The notes under the pieces are model-generated. The model was not told where the DNA came from, did not search any database, and saw nothing but the letters and a program-made list of their open reading frames with translations. 64,000 nucleotides of DNA. Source: Pseudomonas baetica. Lineage in GTDB: Bacteria; Pseudomonadota; Gammaproteobacteria; Pseudomonadales; Pseudomonadaceae. The stretch is taken from contig NZ_PHHE01000001.1 of assembly GCF_002813455.1 (NCBI RefSeq), positions 3,038,001-3,102,000 on the forward strand, given 5' to 3'. A program made the position numbers and the translations under genes. Below are positions 53,771 to 62,149 of the stretch, one piece after another (positions within the stretch are counted from its first letter, which is position 1; every line of letters starts with the position of its first letter).

Positions 53771-55579
53771 ATGAAACCATCTATCCCACGCAGACCTCGC
53801 TGGCGCAGCCTCGCCCTGCTGGCACTTTGTCTGGCCCCTTTACTGTGGCCGCTGGAGCATCTGGCCGAGCGCTATTACCGCAGCGAACTGGCCGGCCAGA
53901 ATCGCCAGACCCTCGACCTCTACGTCGCCAACCTGCTGGGCACCCTGCACCGCTATGAAGTGTTGCCGCAGATACTCGGCGACTTGCCGGCGCTACGCGC
54001 TGTACTCGGGGCGCCGGACGATGGTGTCACCCAAGGCAATGCCAACCGTCTGCTGAAAAATATCAGTGCGCAGACTGGCGCCGAAGTCATGTACCTGATG
54101 GACACCACCGGGAAAACGCTGGCGGCGTCGAACTGGGACAAACACGACAGCTTCGTCGGCCGCAATTTCGCCTTTCGCCCGTATTTCAGCGAAGCCATGG
54201 CCGGGCGTCTCGGGCGTTTTTTCGGTCTCGGCACCACGTCGGCCAAGCGCGGTTACTTCTTCGCTGCTGCCGTGCGTAACGGTGAAAAGATCACTGGCGT
54301 GCTGGTGATCAAAGTCGATCTCGACCACACCGAAAGCCTATGGGGTAAAACGCCGGAACAACTGCTGGTGACCGACCATAACGGCGTGGTCATCCTCACC
54401 TCGCGTCCTGAATGGCGCTTCCGCTCGACCCGCGTCTTGAGCGATACCGAGCGCGCAGCTATCACCGCAATCCAGCCCTACCCGACCCGCGAACCGCGTC
54501 CGCTGAATCTCAGCCCCGACGCCTGGCTGACGCAAACCCACGACATCGCCGAAACCGGCTGGAGCGTCAGCATCCTCGCCCCGCGCACGCTGATCGACCG
54601 GCCGGTGCGCACGGTGGTGGCGATCGGCGGCGCCACACTGTTGGTGGTGATGCTATTGGTAGGCCTGATGATGCAGCGCCGTCGCCACTATCTGGAACGC
54701 ATCGCGTTCGAGGCCAAGGCCCGTCGTGAGCTGGAAGGCCGCGTCGCCGAACGCACAAGTGATCTGGAAGGCCTCAACCGCCGTTTGAAGCAGGAAGTAC
54801 TGGAACGCGAGCAGGCGCAACAGGAACTGGTGCGCGCCCAGGATGATCTGGTGCAGGCCGGCAAACTGTCAGCGCTGGGGACTATGTCAGCGAGCATCAG
54901 CCACGAACTCAACCAACCGTTGGCGGCGATCCGCAGTTACGCGGAAAACGCCGAAGTACTGCTCGATCACCAACGTACCGACGAGGCCCGCGGCAACCTC
55001 AAACTGATCAGCGAACTGACCGGACGCATGGCCTCGATCATCGCCCACCTGCGCGCTTTCGCCCGCCGCGACCGCCACGCCCCGGAAAGCGTTGCCCTGC
55101 AACCGGCGCTGGACGATGCACTGGCGCTGCTGGCCAAACGTCGGCGCAGCATGGAAGTTGAGTTGATCCGCGACCTGCCCGCCGCCACCTTGTGGGTCGA
55201 GGCCGGGGAAACGCGCCTGCGCCAAGTGCTCGGCAACCTGCTGGCCAACGCCCTCGACGCCCTCACCGAAAAAGGCCCGCCGCGCAAATTGTGGCTGAGT
55301 GCCGAATCCACCGCCGAAGGCGTCAATCTGTACATTCGCGACAACGGCCCGGGGTTCTGCATGGAAGCCCTCGGTCGCGCCAGCGAGCCCTTCTACACCA
55401 CCAAGACCCGCACTCAAGGCCTTGGCTTGGGGCTGGCCATTTGTGAAACGCTGATGCGCGCCTTTGGCGGTGAACTGTCGTTCGCCAACCACAAGCAAGG
55501 TGGCGCCTTGATTACCCTGCGGCTGCGCGCCGGTGCGCCCGGGGTCAGCCTGCAACCGTCCGAGGATCGAAGTGCATGA
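53771..55579 (+). CDS. dctB: DctB-type C4-dicarboxylate sensor histidine kinase
   Basis: A 602-residue membrane kinase: TM1 (LALLALCLAPLLW), a periplasmic double Cache domain (residues about 40-285), TM2 (VVAIGGATLLVVMLLVGLMM), a coiled coil, phospho-His at about 378 (SISHELNQPLAAIRSYAEN), and an ATPase domain (NLLANALDAL, DNGPGF, GLGLGLAI). It senses C4-dicarboxylates and phosphorylates the adjacent DctD. Confidence 0.92.
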   Translation: MKPSIPRRPRWRSLALLALCLAPLLWPLEHLAERYYRSELAGQNRQTLDLYVANLLGTLHRYEVLPQILGDLPALRAVLGAPDDGVTQGNANRLLKNISAQTGAEVMYLMDTTGKTLAASNWDKHDSFVGRNFAFRPYFSEAMAGRLGRFFGLGTTSAKRGYFFAAAVRNGEKITGVLVIKVDLDHTESLWGKTPEQLLVTDHNGVVILTSRPEWRFRSTRVLSDTERAAITAIQPYPTREPRPLNLSPDAWLTQTHDIAETGWSVSILAPRTLIDRPVRTVVAIGGATLLVVMLLVGLMMQRRRHYLERIAFEAKARRELEGRVAERTSDLEGLNRRLKQEVLEREQAQQELVRAQDDLVQAGKLSALGTMSASISHELNQPLAAIRSYAENAEVLLDHQRTDEARGNLKLISELTGRMASIIAHLRAFARRDRHAPESVALQPALDDALALLAKRRRSMEVELIRDLPAATLWVEAGETRLRQVLGNLLANALDALTEKGPPRKLWLSAESTAEGVNLYIRDNGPGFCMEALGRASEPFYTTKTRTQGLGLGLAICETLMRAFGGELSFANHKQGGALITLRLRAGAPGVSLQPSEDRSA

Positions 55580-56958
55580 CCATCGACAATCGCATTCAGG
55601 TGGTGTTGATCGACGACGATCCGCACCTGCGTCAGGCCCTCGGCCAGACACTGGATCTGGCTGGCTTGAAAATTCTGCCGCTGTCCGAAGCCCAAGGGTT
55701 GGCCGGGCAACTGGAACGCGACTGGCCAGGTGTGGTGGTCAGCGACATCCGCATGCCGGGCATGGACGGTCTGGAGTTGCTGAGCGAGTTGCACGCTCAA
55801 GACCCTGAGTTACCGGTGCTATTGATCACCGGCCATGGTGACGTGCCGCTGGCCGTGCAGGCCATGCGCGCCGGCGCCTATGATTTCCTCGAAAAACCCT
55901 TCGCCAGCGATGCTTTGCTCGACAGCGTACGTCGTGCCTTGGCCCTGCGTCGCCTGGTGCTCGACAACCGCAGCCTGCGTCTGGCCCTGAGCGATCGCAA
56001 TGAACTAAGCGCGCGTCTGGTCGGCCACTCAACGCCGATGCTGCGCCTGCGCGAGCAGATCGGCGCGCTGGCGGCGACCAAGGCTGACGTGTTGATCCTC
56101 GGCGAAACCGGGGCCGGCAAAGAAGTCGTCGCTCGGGCGCTGCATGATCTTTCGAGCCGGCGCAACGGCCCGTTTGTCGCGATCAACGCCGGAGCGCTGG
56201 CCGAATCGGTGGTGGAAAGCGAGTTGTTCGGCCATGAACCGGGCGCGTTCACCGGCGCGCAGAAACGCCGCATCGGCAAGTTCGAATTCGCCAATGGCGG
56301 CACGCTGTTTCTCGATGAAATCGAAAGCATGAGCATGGACGTGCAGGTGAAGTTGCTGCGCATGCTGCAGGAGCGCGTGGTCGAGCGGCTGGGCGGCAAT
56401 CAGCTCATCCCGTTGGACATCCGCGTGATCGCCGCAACCAAGGAAGACCTGCGCCAGGCGGCTGATCAGGGCCGCTTCCGTGCCGACTTGTATTACCGCC
56501 TCAACGTCGCGCCGCTGCGTATTCCGCCACTGCGCGAGCGTGGCGAAGATGCGTTGGTGCTGTTCCAGCATTACGCCGATGAAGCCAGCGCCCGCCACGG
56601 TTTGCCGCCGCATGAACTGCAACCGGCGCAACGCGCCTTGCTGCTGCGCCACACCTGGCCGGGCAACGTGCGCGAATTGCAGAACGCCGCCGAGCGCTTC
56701 GCCCTCGGCCTGGAACTGGCGCTGGACAACAGCGGCACCGAAGGCGGCGGCACGGCTGTTGAAGTCAACGCCGGAGGCCTCAGCGAGCAAGTGGAAAACT
56801 TCGAGAAATCATTGATTGCCGCCGAACTGGCGCGCTCCCACAGCTCGGTGCGCAGCCTCGCCGAAGCGCTGGGCCTTCCGCGCAAGACCCTGCACGACAA
56901 GCTGCGCAAACACGGCCTCAACTTCGGCGACAGCAGCCATGGGGAGGAAAACGAATGA
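55576..56958 (+). CDS. dctD: DctD-type sigma-54-dependent response regulator
   Basis: A 460-residue activator: a receiver domain with phospho-Asp at about residue 57 (VVSDIRMPGMDG), an AAA+ domain with Walker A GETGAGKE and the sigma-54 contact loop GAFTGA, and a Fis-like HTH (VRSLAEALGLPRKTLHDKL). It overlaps dctB by four bases. The target is presumably a sigma-54 promoter of a dicarboxylate carrier elsewhere. Confidence 0.94.
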   Translation: MTIDNRIQVVLIDDDPHLRQALGQTLDLAGLKILPLSEAQGLAGQLERDWPGVVVSDIRMPGMDGLELLSELHAQDPELPVLLITGHGDVPLAVQAMRAGAYDFLEKPFASDALLDSVRRALALRRLVLDNRSLRLALSDRNELSARLVGHSTPMLRLREQIGALAATKADVLILGETGAGKEVVARALHDLSSRRNGPFVAINAGALAESVVESELFGHEPGAFTGAQKRRIGKFEFANGGTLFLDEIESMSMDVQVKLLRMLQERVVERLGGNQLIPLDIRVIAATKEDLRQAADQGRFRADLYYRLNVAPLRIPPLRERGEDALVLFQHYADEASARHGLPPHELQPAQRALLLRHTWPGNVRELQNAAERFALGLELALDNSGTEGGGTAVEVNAGGLSEQVENFEKSLIAAELARSHSSVRSLAEALGLPRKTLHDKLRKHGLNFGDSSHGEENE

Positions 56959-57410
56959 ACCCGGACACTCACTATCTGCAATCGGTGCTGCATCACGACA
57001 TCCCTCTGACCCGGGAAATGGGCCTCAAGGTACTCGACTGGCAGGCACAGCAGTTGAGTCTGCATTTGCCTTTAGAGCCCAACGTCAATCACAAGAGCAC
57101 CATGTTCGGCGGCAGCCTCTATTGCGGCGCAGTGCTGGCCGGTTGGGGCTGGTTGCACCTGCGCTTGAAGGAAGAGGGGATTGCGGACGGGCACATCGTG
57201 ATTCAGGAGGGGCAGATCAGTTATCCACTGCCGGTGACGGGGGATGCCACGGCGATTTGCCCGGCGCCGGAGGCGGCGGTGTGGAAGAAGTTTCTGGCGA
57301 TGTATCAGCGTTATGGGCGGGCGCGGTTGACGTTGAATACGCGGATCGTCAATGCCGGGAGTGATGAGGATGCGGTGACGTTTAGCGGGCAGTACGTTTT
57401 GCATCGTTAA
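56955..57410 (+). CDS. YiiD-C-type hotdog thioesterase
   Basis: A 151-residue hotdog-fold protein (HYLQSVLHHDIPLTREMGLKV, NVNHKSTMFGGSLYCGAVLAGW, LTLNTRIVNAGSDED) similar to the C-terminal domain of YiiD thioesterases. Substrate unknown. It overlaps the dctD stop (ATGA), so it is made with the regulator. Confidence 0.82.
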   Translation: MNPDTHYLQSVLHHDIPLTREMGLKVLDWQAQQLSLHLPLEPNVNHKSTMFGGSLYCGAVLAGWGWLHLRLKEEGIADGHIVIQEGQISYPLPVTGDATAICPAPEAAVWKKFLAMYQRYGRARLTLNTRIVNAGSDEDAVTFSGQYVLHR

Positions 57411-57413
57411 AGC

Positions 57414-57482
57414 AAAGATCGCAGCCTGCGGCCCCTCCTACATGGATAAACCTGTAGGAGCTGCCGCAGGCCGCGATCTTTT
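57414..57482. repeat. second-type REP pair (GATCGCAGC class)
   Basis: Palindrome AAAGATCGCAGCCTGCGGC ... GCCGCAGGCCGCGATCTTT around two opposed CTCCTACA/TGTAGGAG arms. It is of the same family as 11418-11495 and lies between the convergent thioesterase and cysQ genes. Confidence 0.8.
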
Positions 57483-57486
57483 GATC

Positions 57487-58314
57487 TTAACCGCGGGCCA
57501 ACTCCAACAACCTCGCTCGCCACGCTGCCTTCGCCGGCAGCGCCAAAAAGAACTCGTTCAGCAACGATTCCCGCGCCGGATAACAGAACGCCTCACCGCG
57601 CAAATCCAGCACCTCACCGCCCGCGCCTTCCAGCACACCCTGCGCCGCCGCCGTGTCCCACTGCGAAGTCGGCGCCAGTCGCGGATAGCAATCCGCCGCG
57701 CCTTCAGCCAGCAGGCAGAACTTCAACGAACTGCCGATATTCGCCAATTGCAGCTCACCAAGGCTCGCACTCAGCCCGGCCAGCAAGCGTTCCTGCTCAG
57801 GGCTGGAATGCCGACGGCTGGCCACCACCGTGAACGCCTCACCGGGCGCCGGCACATCACGCACCTGGATCGCAACTGGCGTACCGCCCGTATCACCACG
57901 CCAAGCGCCCAGCCCGGCACCGCCAACGTAATAACGACCGTTGGTCGGCATCGACACCACACCAAACACCACCCGGCCGTTTTCGATCAGCGCGATGTTG
58001 ACGGTGAACTCCTCACTGCCGCTGATGAACTCTTTGGTGCCATCCAGCGGATCCACCAACCACCAGCGCTGCCAGCCGGCGCGCACGCTTTGCGGGATGT
58101 CGGCGTCCTCTTCCGACAGCACCGGAATACTCGGATCCAGCGCCGTCAGTCCGGCAACAATCAAATGGTGCGCAGCCAGATCCGCAGCGGTCACCGGTGA
58201 ATCATCAGACTTGGCCGTGACTTCGACGCCGGAGCGCCAGAACGGCAAAATCACCTCGCCAGCCTGCAATGCCAGCTCAATCACTGGCGCCATCAACGGG
58301 TGGGAGAAATTCAT
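57487..58314 (-). CDS. cysQ: 3'(2'),5'-bisphosphate nucleotidase
   Basis: Mg-dependent, Li-sensitive phosphatase that recycles PAP from sulfur assimilation. The 275-residue protein has metal motifs VLSEEDADIP, WWLVDPLDGTKEFI and QWDTAAAQGVLEGAGG. I chose ATG 58314; starts at 58329 or 58341 are possible but would overlap nudE more. Confidence 0.93.
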   Translation of the reverse strand: MNFSHPLMAPVIELALQAGEVILPFWRSGVEVTAKSDDSPVTAADLAAHHLIVAGLTALDPSIPVLSEEDADIPQSVRAGWQRWWLVDPLDGTKEFISGSEEFTVNIALIENGRVVFGVVSMPTNGRYYVGGAGLGAWRGDTGGTPVAIQVRDVPAPGEAFTVVASRRHSSPEQERLLAGLSASLGELQLANIGSSLKFCLLAEGAADCYPRLAPTSQWDTAAAQGVLEGAGGEVLDLRGEAFCYPARESLLNEFFLALPAKAAWRARLLELARG

Positions 58315-58321
58315 CAGGTGC

Positions 58322-58891
58322 TCACTCATAGCTGAAAACACCGCGCTGGCTCAGCAGGTCACGGGTCAAATAAAGCGCCGCCAATGCGCGCCCTTCGGAA
58401 AACTGCGGATTCAGCGCCAACGCCGACAATTCACGCAGGTTGACCTTGTCGACCCGCATCGGCTCGGGCTCGTCGCCCTCCAGACGTTCCTCGTAGAGAT
58501 CAGTGGCCAGCACCACCTGAATCTTCTGGCTCATGTAACCGGGCGACAGCGACAGCTCGGTCAGATGTTCCAGTTGCCGCGCGCCAAAACCGGCCTCTTC
58601 CTTGAGCTCACGCTCAGCGGCCGCCAATACATCTTCACCCGGCTCGATCAAACCTTTAGGCAAGGACAACTCGTATTCGTCTGTGCCACCGCAGTATTCC
58701 TCGACCAGCACCGCGTGTTCGGCATCGAGCATCGCCACGATCATCACCGCGCCGTAGCCCGCGCCCTTGCCGACCAGACGCTCATAAGTGCGTTCCACGC
58801 CATTGGAAAAACGCAGCTTCAGTTCTTCGACGCAAAACAGACGACTGGTGGCGACGATCTCGCGGGCAAGTACGGTGGGTTTCTGGCGCAT
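58322..58891 (-). CDS. nudE: ADP compounds hydrolase NudE (Nudix)
   Basis: A 189-residue Nudix hydrolase for ADP-ribose, Ap3A and NADH. The Nudix box is GLIEPGEDVLAAAERELKEE followed by AGF. It lies directly upstream of cysQ, an order conserved in Pseudomonas. Confidence 0.95.
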   Translation of the reverse strand: MRQKPTVLAREIVATSRLFCVEELKLRFSNGVERTYERLVGKGAGYGAVMIVAMLDAEHAVLVEEYCGGTDEYELSLPKGLIEPGEDVLAAAERELKEEAGFGARQLEHLTELSLSPGYMSQKIQVVLATDLYEERLEGDEPEPMRVDKVNLRELSALALNPQFSEGRALAALYLTRDLLSQRGVFSYE

Positions 58892-58979
58892 GCAAAGCTC
58901 CTTGGCGTGAACGCGCTACTATAACGCGGCTTTCCCGATTGTTTACGTCGGATATCTTTCTACCGTTCGAGACGTTGCC

Positions 58980-59642
58980 ATGCCTTCATTACCGTGGTCC
59001 GACATCGATACCGTTCTGCTCGACATGGACGGCACGTTGCTGGATCTGCACTTCGACAACCACTTCTGGCTGGAACATCTGCCCCAGCGCTACGCCGAAC
59101 TGCACGGGATCAGCCGGGCCATGGCCGAGATGGAATTGCAGCCGTTGTTCGAACGCCACGCCGGACAGTTGCAGTGGTATTGCCTGGATTTCTGGAGCGC
59201 GGAGCTGAAGTTGTCTGTGCGCGAACTGAAACAGGAAACCGCGCACCTGATCGCCCTGCGCCCGGACGCCGATACCTTTCTTGCGGCGATAAAACGGGCC
59301 GGTAAACGGGTGATCATGATCACCAATGCGCACCGTGATTCGCTGTCACTGAAACTGGAACGGATCGAACTGGCGCCCTATTTCGAGCGGCTGATCAGCT
59401 CGCACGATTACGGATTTCCGAAGGAAAACCCGCAATTCTGGGATGCCTTGCAGGCGGATATCGGTTTTGATCCGGCGCGCAGTCTGTTTATCGACGACAC
59501 TTTGCCGATTCTGCGCAGTGCGCGGGATTTCGGTGTGGCGCACTTGTTGGCGGTCAAAGAACCCGACAGCCGAAAAGGTCCGAAGGACACCGCCGAGTTT
59601 GCAGCGGTCGAGGATTACCGGGATTTGATCACAGGCCTCTGA
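58980..59642 (+). CDS. yrfG: GMP/IMP nucleotidase (HAD family)
   Basis: A 220-residue HAD phosphatase: nucleophile motif VLLDMDGTLLDLHFDN, motif II in VIMITNAHRDS, and motif III/IV in DYGFPKENPQFWDAL and SLFIDDTLPIL. Length and motifs match YrfG. It is divergent from nudE. Confidence 0.93.
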   Translation: MPSLPWSDIDTVLLDMDGTLLDLHFDNHFWLEHLPQRYAELHGISRAMAEMELQPLFERHAGQLQWYCLDFWSAELKLSVRELKQETAHLIALRPDADTFLAAIKRAGKRVIMITNAHRDSLSLKLERIELAPYFERLISSHDYGFPKENPQFWDALQADIGFDPARSLFIDDTLPILRSARDFGVAHLLAVKEPDSRKGPKDTAEFAAVEDYRDLITGL

Positions 59643-59657
59643 TACCGAGTCGCCCTA

Positions 59658-59717
59658 TTCGCGAGCAGGCTCGCTCCCACGTTGAAACGCAATCCAATGC
59701 GGGAGCGAGCCTGCTCC
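59658..59717. repeat. REPIN
   Basis: Short REP pair GCGAGCAGGCTCGCTCCCAC ... GGGAGCGAGCCTGCTC between the convergent yrfG and lysM-like genes. Confidence 0.82.
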
Positions 59718-59749
59718 GGGCGGCGTTCCGACGAAAGCGTTATCCGCAA

Positions 59750-60190
59750 TTACTCAGGAATACGCAGTGTCTGCCCTGGGTAGATTTTGTTCACATCCTT
59801 GAGCATCGGTTTGTTGGCCTCAAAGATCTTGTTGTAGTGGTTGGCGTTGCCATAGACAGCCAGAGAAATTGCGCTGAGGGTGTCGCCTTTTTTCACCACG
59901 ACAAACCGTGCCGCGGCCACCACCGGCCCGGTCACCGTGATCTGATCATCAACGCTGCCCACACCTTCAATGTTGCCCACCGCCAGCAGAATTTTCTCTT
60001 TCTCCTCCTGGCTCGCCACCTCACCGGTAACCGTGACCTTGTCGCCGTCCACGGTCGCCTGAACGTTCGGATTGCCCAAGCCAACCTTGCTGATGTGTTC
60101 CTTCAACTGCTCGCTGGCATTGGCGTTGCCCGGGGTCAGCAGATCGATCAGTTTTTCACCGGCTTCTTTCACAAAGCTCAAAAGACTCAT
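59750..60190 (-). CDS. lysM: BON-LysM potassium-binding/peptidoglycan-associated protein
   Basis: A 146-residue YgaU/Kbp-type protein: a BON domain ([20 protein letters not shown]) and a C-terminal LysM ([29 protein letters not shown]). There is no signal peptide, so it is cytoplasmic in this family, where the E. coli homologue binds potassium. I chose ATG 60190. Confidence 0.93.
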   Translation of the reverse strand: MSLLSFVKEAGEKLIDLLTPGNANASEQLKEHISKVGLGNPNVQATVDGDKVTVTGEVASQEEKEKILLAVGNIEGVGSVDDQITVTGPVVAAARFVVVKKGDTLSAISLAVYGNANHYNKIFEANKPMLKDVNKIYPGQTLRIPE

Positions 60191-60329
60191 AGCGCACACT
60201 CCTTGATTTGGGTTCCAGACGTCAAAGCCTAGACCACGCCAGACAAACCCGGTTCCAAGCCGACCAATGACCCTGTCACCCCACAAGCGTTAGAATCGCC
60301 CACCCCCGCCAACACCCTTCGGAGCGAAG

Positions 60330-61217
60330 ATGGACATCAAGCAGCTGAAATTCCTCATCGCCCTCGACGAAACCCGCCACTTCGGCCAGGCCGCCGCGCG
60401 TTGCCACATCACCCAACCGACCCTGTCGATGCGCCTGCGCAGCCTTGAAGAAGAGCTCGACCTGCCGCTGGTCAACCGTGGCCAGCGTTTCGAAGGCTTC
60501 ACCGCGCCGGGCGAACGGGTGCTGGCGTGGGCGCGCACGGTGCTGGCGGCTTATGACGGTTTGCAGGCGGAAGCGGCGGCGTGTCGCGGCAACCTGATCG
60601 GTACGCTGCGCCTGGGCGTGGTACCGCTGTCGAGCTTCGATCCATTGCCGCTGATGCAACGCCTGCACGCCGCGCACCCGGACCTGCGTTTCGAACTGTC
60701 GGCGCTGAGTTCCGAGCAAATCCTTGAGCATTTGGCGAACAACCGCATCGATATCGGCGTGTCCTACCTTGATCGGCTGGACAGCGAGCGCTTCGAATCC
60801 CTGGCCTTCAGTGAAACCCGCATGGGATTGCTGTATGACCAGCGTTTTTTCTCCTTCGGCGAAGCGCCGTTGAGCTGGGAAGCGCTGATCGAACTGCCAC
60901 TGGGCATGCTCACCAGCGGCATGCACTTTCGCCAGTCGATCGACCATAATTTCCACAGCCGTGGCCTGACGCCACAAACACTGCTGCAAACCGATGCCGT
61001 GCATCAATTATTACAAGCTGTGCATGGCGGGTTCTGTTGCGCTGTGATGCCGCTGGACGGTGGACTGGAAAACCTCACCGATCACCTGCGCCTGCAACCG
61101 ATTGAAAGCGCCCAAACCCTCGCCCGGTTGGGGTTCATCATGCGCCGGGGCGCACCGCGTTCAGCGCTGGCCGAGGCCTGTTTTGCGCTGTATCAAAAAT
61201 CGCCAGGCGATACTTGA
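60330..61217 (+). CDS. LysR-family transcriptional regulator
   Basis: A 295-residue LysR protein of the OxyR/CysB-like lineage (MDIKQLKFLIALDETRHFGQ, ITQPTLSMRLRSLEEELDLPL). It lies 92 bp upstream of fdhD on the same strand. The gap contains ATC-AACA/GTTGATC-type elements that could be its operator, so it probably controls fdhD and the oxidoreductase. Confidence 0.9.
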   Translation: MDIKQLKFLIALDETRHFGQAAARCHITQPTLSMRLRSLEEELDLPLVNRGQRFEGFTAPGERVLAWARTVLAAYDGLQAEAAACRGNLIGTLRLGVVPLSSFDPLPLMQRLHAAHPDLRFELSALSSEQILEHLANNRIDIGVSYLDRLDSERFESLAFSETRMGLLYDQRFFSFGEAPLSWEALIELPLGMLTSGMHFRQSIDHNFHSRGLTPQTLLQTDAVHQLLQAVHGGFCCAVMPLDGGLENLTDHLRLQPIESAQTLARLGFIMRRGAPRSALAEACFALYQKSPGDT

Positions 61218-61309
61218 TCGACAGCATCTATCGGTAGATCAACATTTGCGATTAGACGCGACAACTTGCCGCGCCTAGTCTTAACGTTGATCAAACCGTT
61301 GGTGATGCC

Positions 61310-62149
61310 ATGAACGCCAAGCGCCCAGCCTGCGCGGCGCCTGCACTTGAAACGCCCGCGCCCGCCGCCAGCCACACCTACAGCTACAGCGATCTACCCC
61401 TTGAGGAATCGGCCAGCACCGCGCTGGCCGAGGAAGTCGCGTTGGCGATTGCCTACAACGGCATCAGTCAGGCGGTGATGCTGGTGACGCCGACCGACCT
61501 TGAAGACTTCATCGTTGGCTTCAGCCTCGGCAGCGGCATCATCGAAGACGCTACCGACATCTATGACCTGCAACTGACTGGCGCAGGCTCGGCGCAATAC
61601 GCGCAAGTGACCATCGCCAACCGCGCGTTCTGGAATCTCAAGACCCAGCGTCGGCAACTGGCCGGCACCAGTGGTTGTGGCTTGTGCGGCGTCGAGGCGG
61701 TGGAACAGGCGTTGCCCGACCTCAAGGTATTGCCCGGCGCGCCCTTGCCGCCGATTGAGTGGCTCGACGGCCTGCGCCAGCGCATCGGCGCGTTCCAGCC
61801 GCTTGGCCAACACTGCGGTGCGGTGCATGCGGCGGTGTTCATGAACGCCAGCGGCGAACTGCTGCTGGGCCGCGAAGACATCGGCCGGCACAACGCCCTC
61901 GACAAACTGATCGGCGGGCTGATCCGCCAGAAGATATCCACAGAAGGCGGACTGGCGATTGTCACCAGCCGTTGCAGCCTCGAATTGATCCAGAAAGTGT
62001 TGCGCGCCGGCATCCAGACCCTGGTCAGCCTGTCCGCACCCACAGGCCTTGCCGTGCAATGGGCCCGTCGACATAACCTCAATCTCATCCACCTGCCGCA
62101 GAAAAGTGCGCCGCGGGTGTATAGCCCCGCGATGGAGAATCAAGCGTGA
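61310..62149 (+). CDS. fdhD: formate dehydrogenase accessory sulfurtransferase
   Basis: A 279-residue FdhD that transfers sulfur from IscS to the molybdenum cofactor of formate dehydrogenase. The active cysteines are in SGCGLCGVEAVEQA (residues about 122-125). Other motifs are GREDIGRHNALDKLIGG and VTSRCSLELIQK. It overlaps the next start by four bases. Confidence 0.96.
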   Translation: MNAKRPACAAPALETPAPAASHTYSYSDLPLEESASTALAEEVALAIAYNGISQAVMLVTPTDLEDFIVGFSLGSGIIEDATDIYDLQLTGAGSAQYAQVTIANRAFWNLKTQRRQLAGTSGCGLCGVEAVEQALPDLKVLPGAPLPPIEWLDGLRQRIGAFQPLGQHCGAVHAAVFMNASGELLLGREDIGRHNALDKLIGGLIRQKISTEGGLAIVTSRCSLELIQKVLRAGIQTLVSLSAPTGLAVQWARRHNLNLIHLPQKSAPRVYSPAMENQA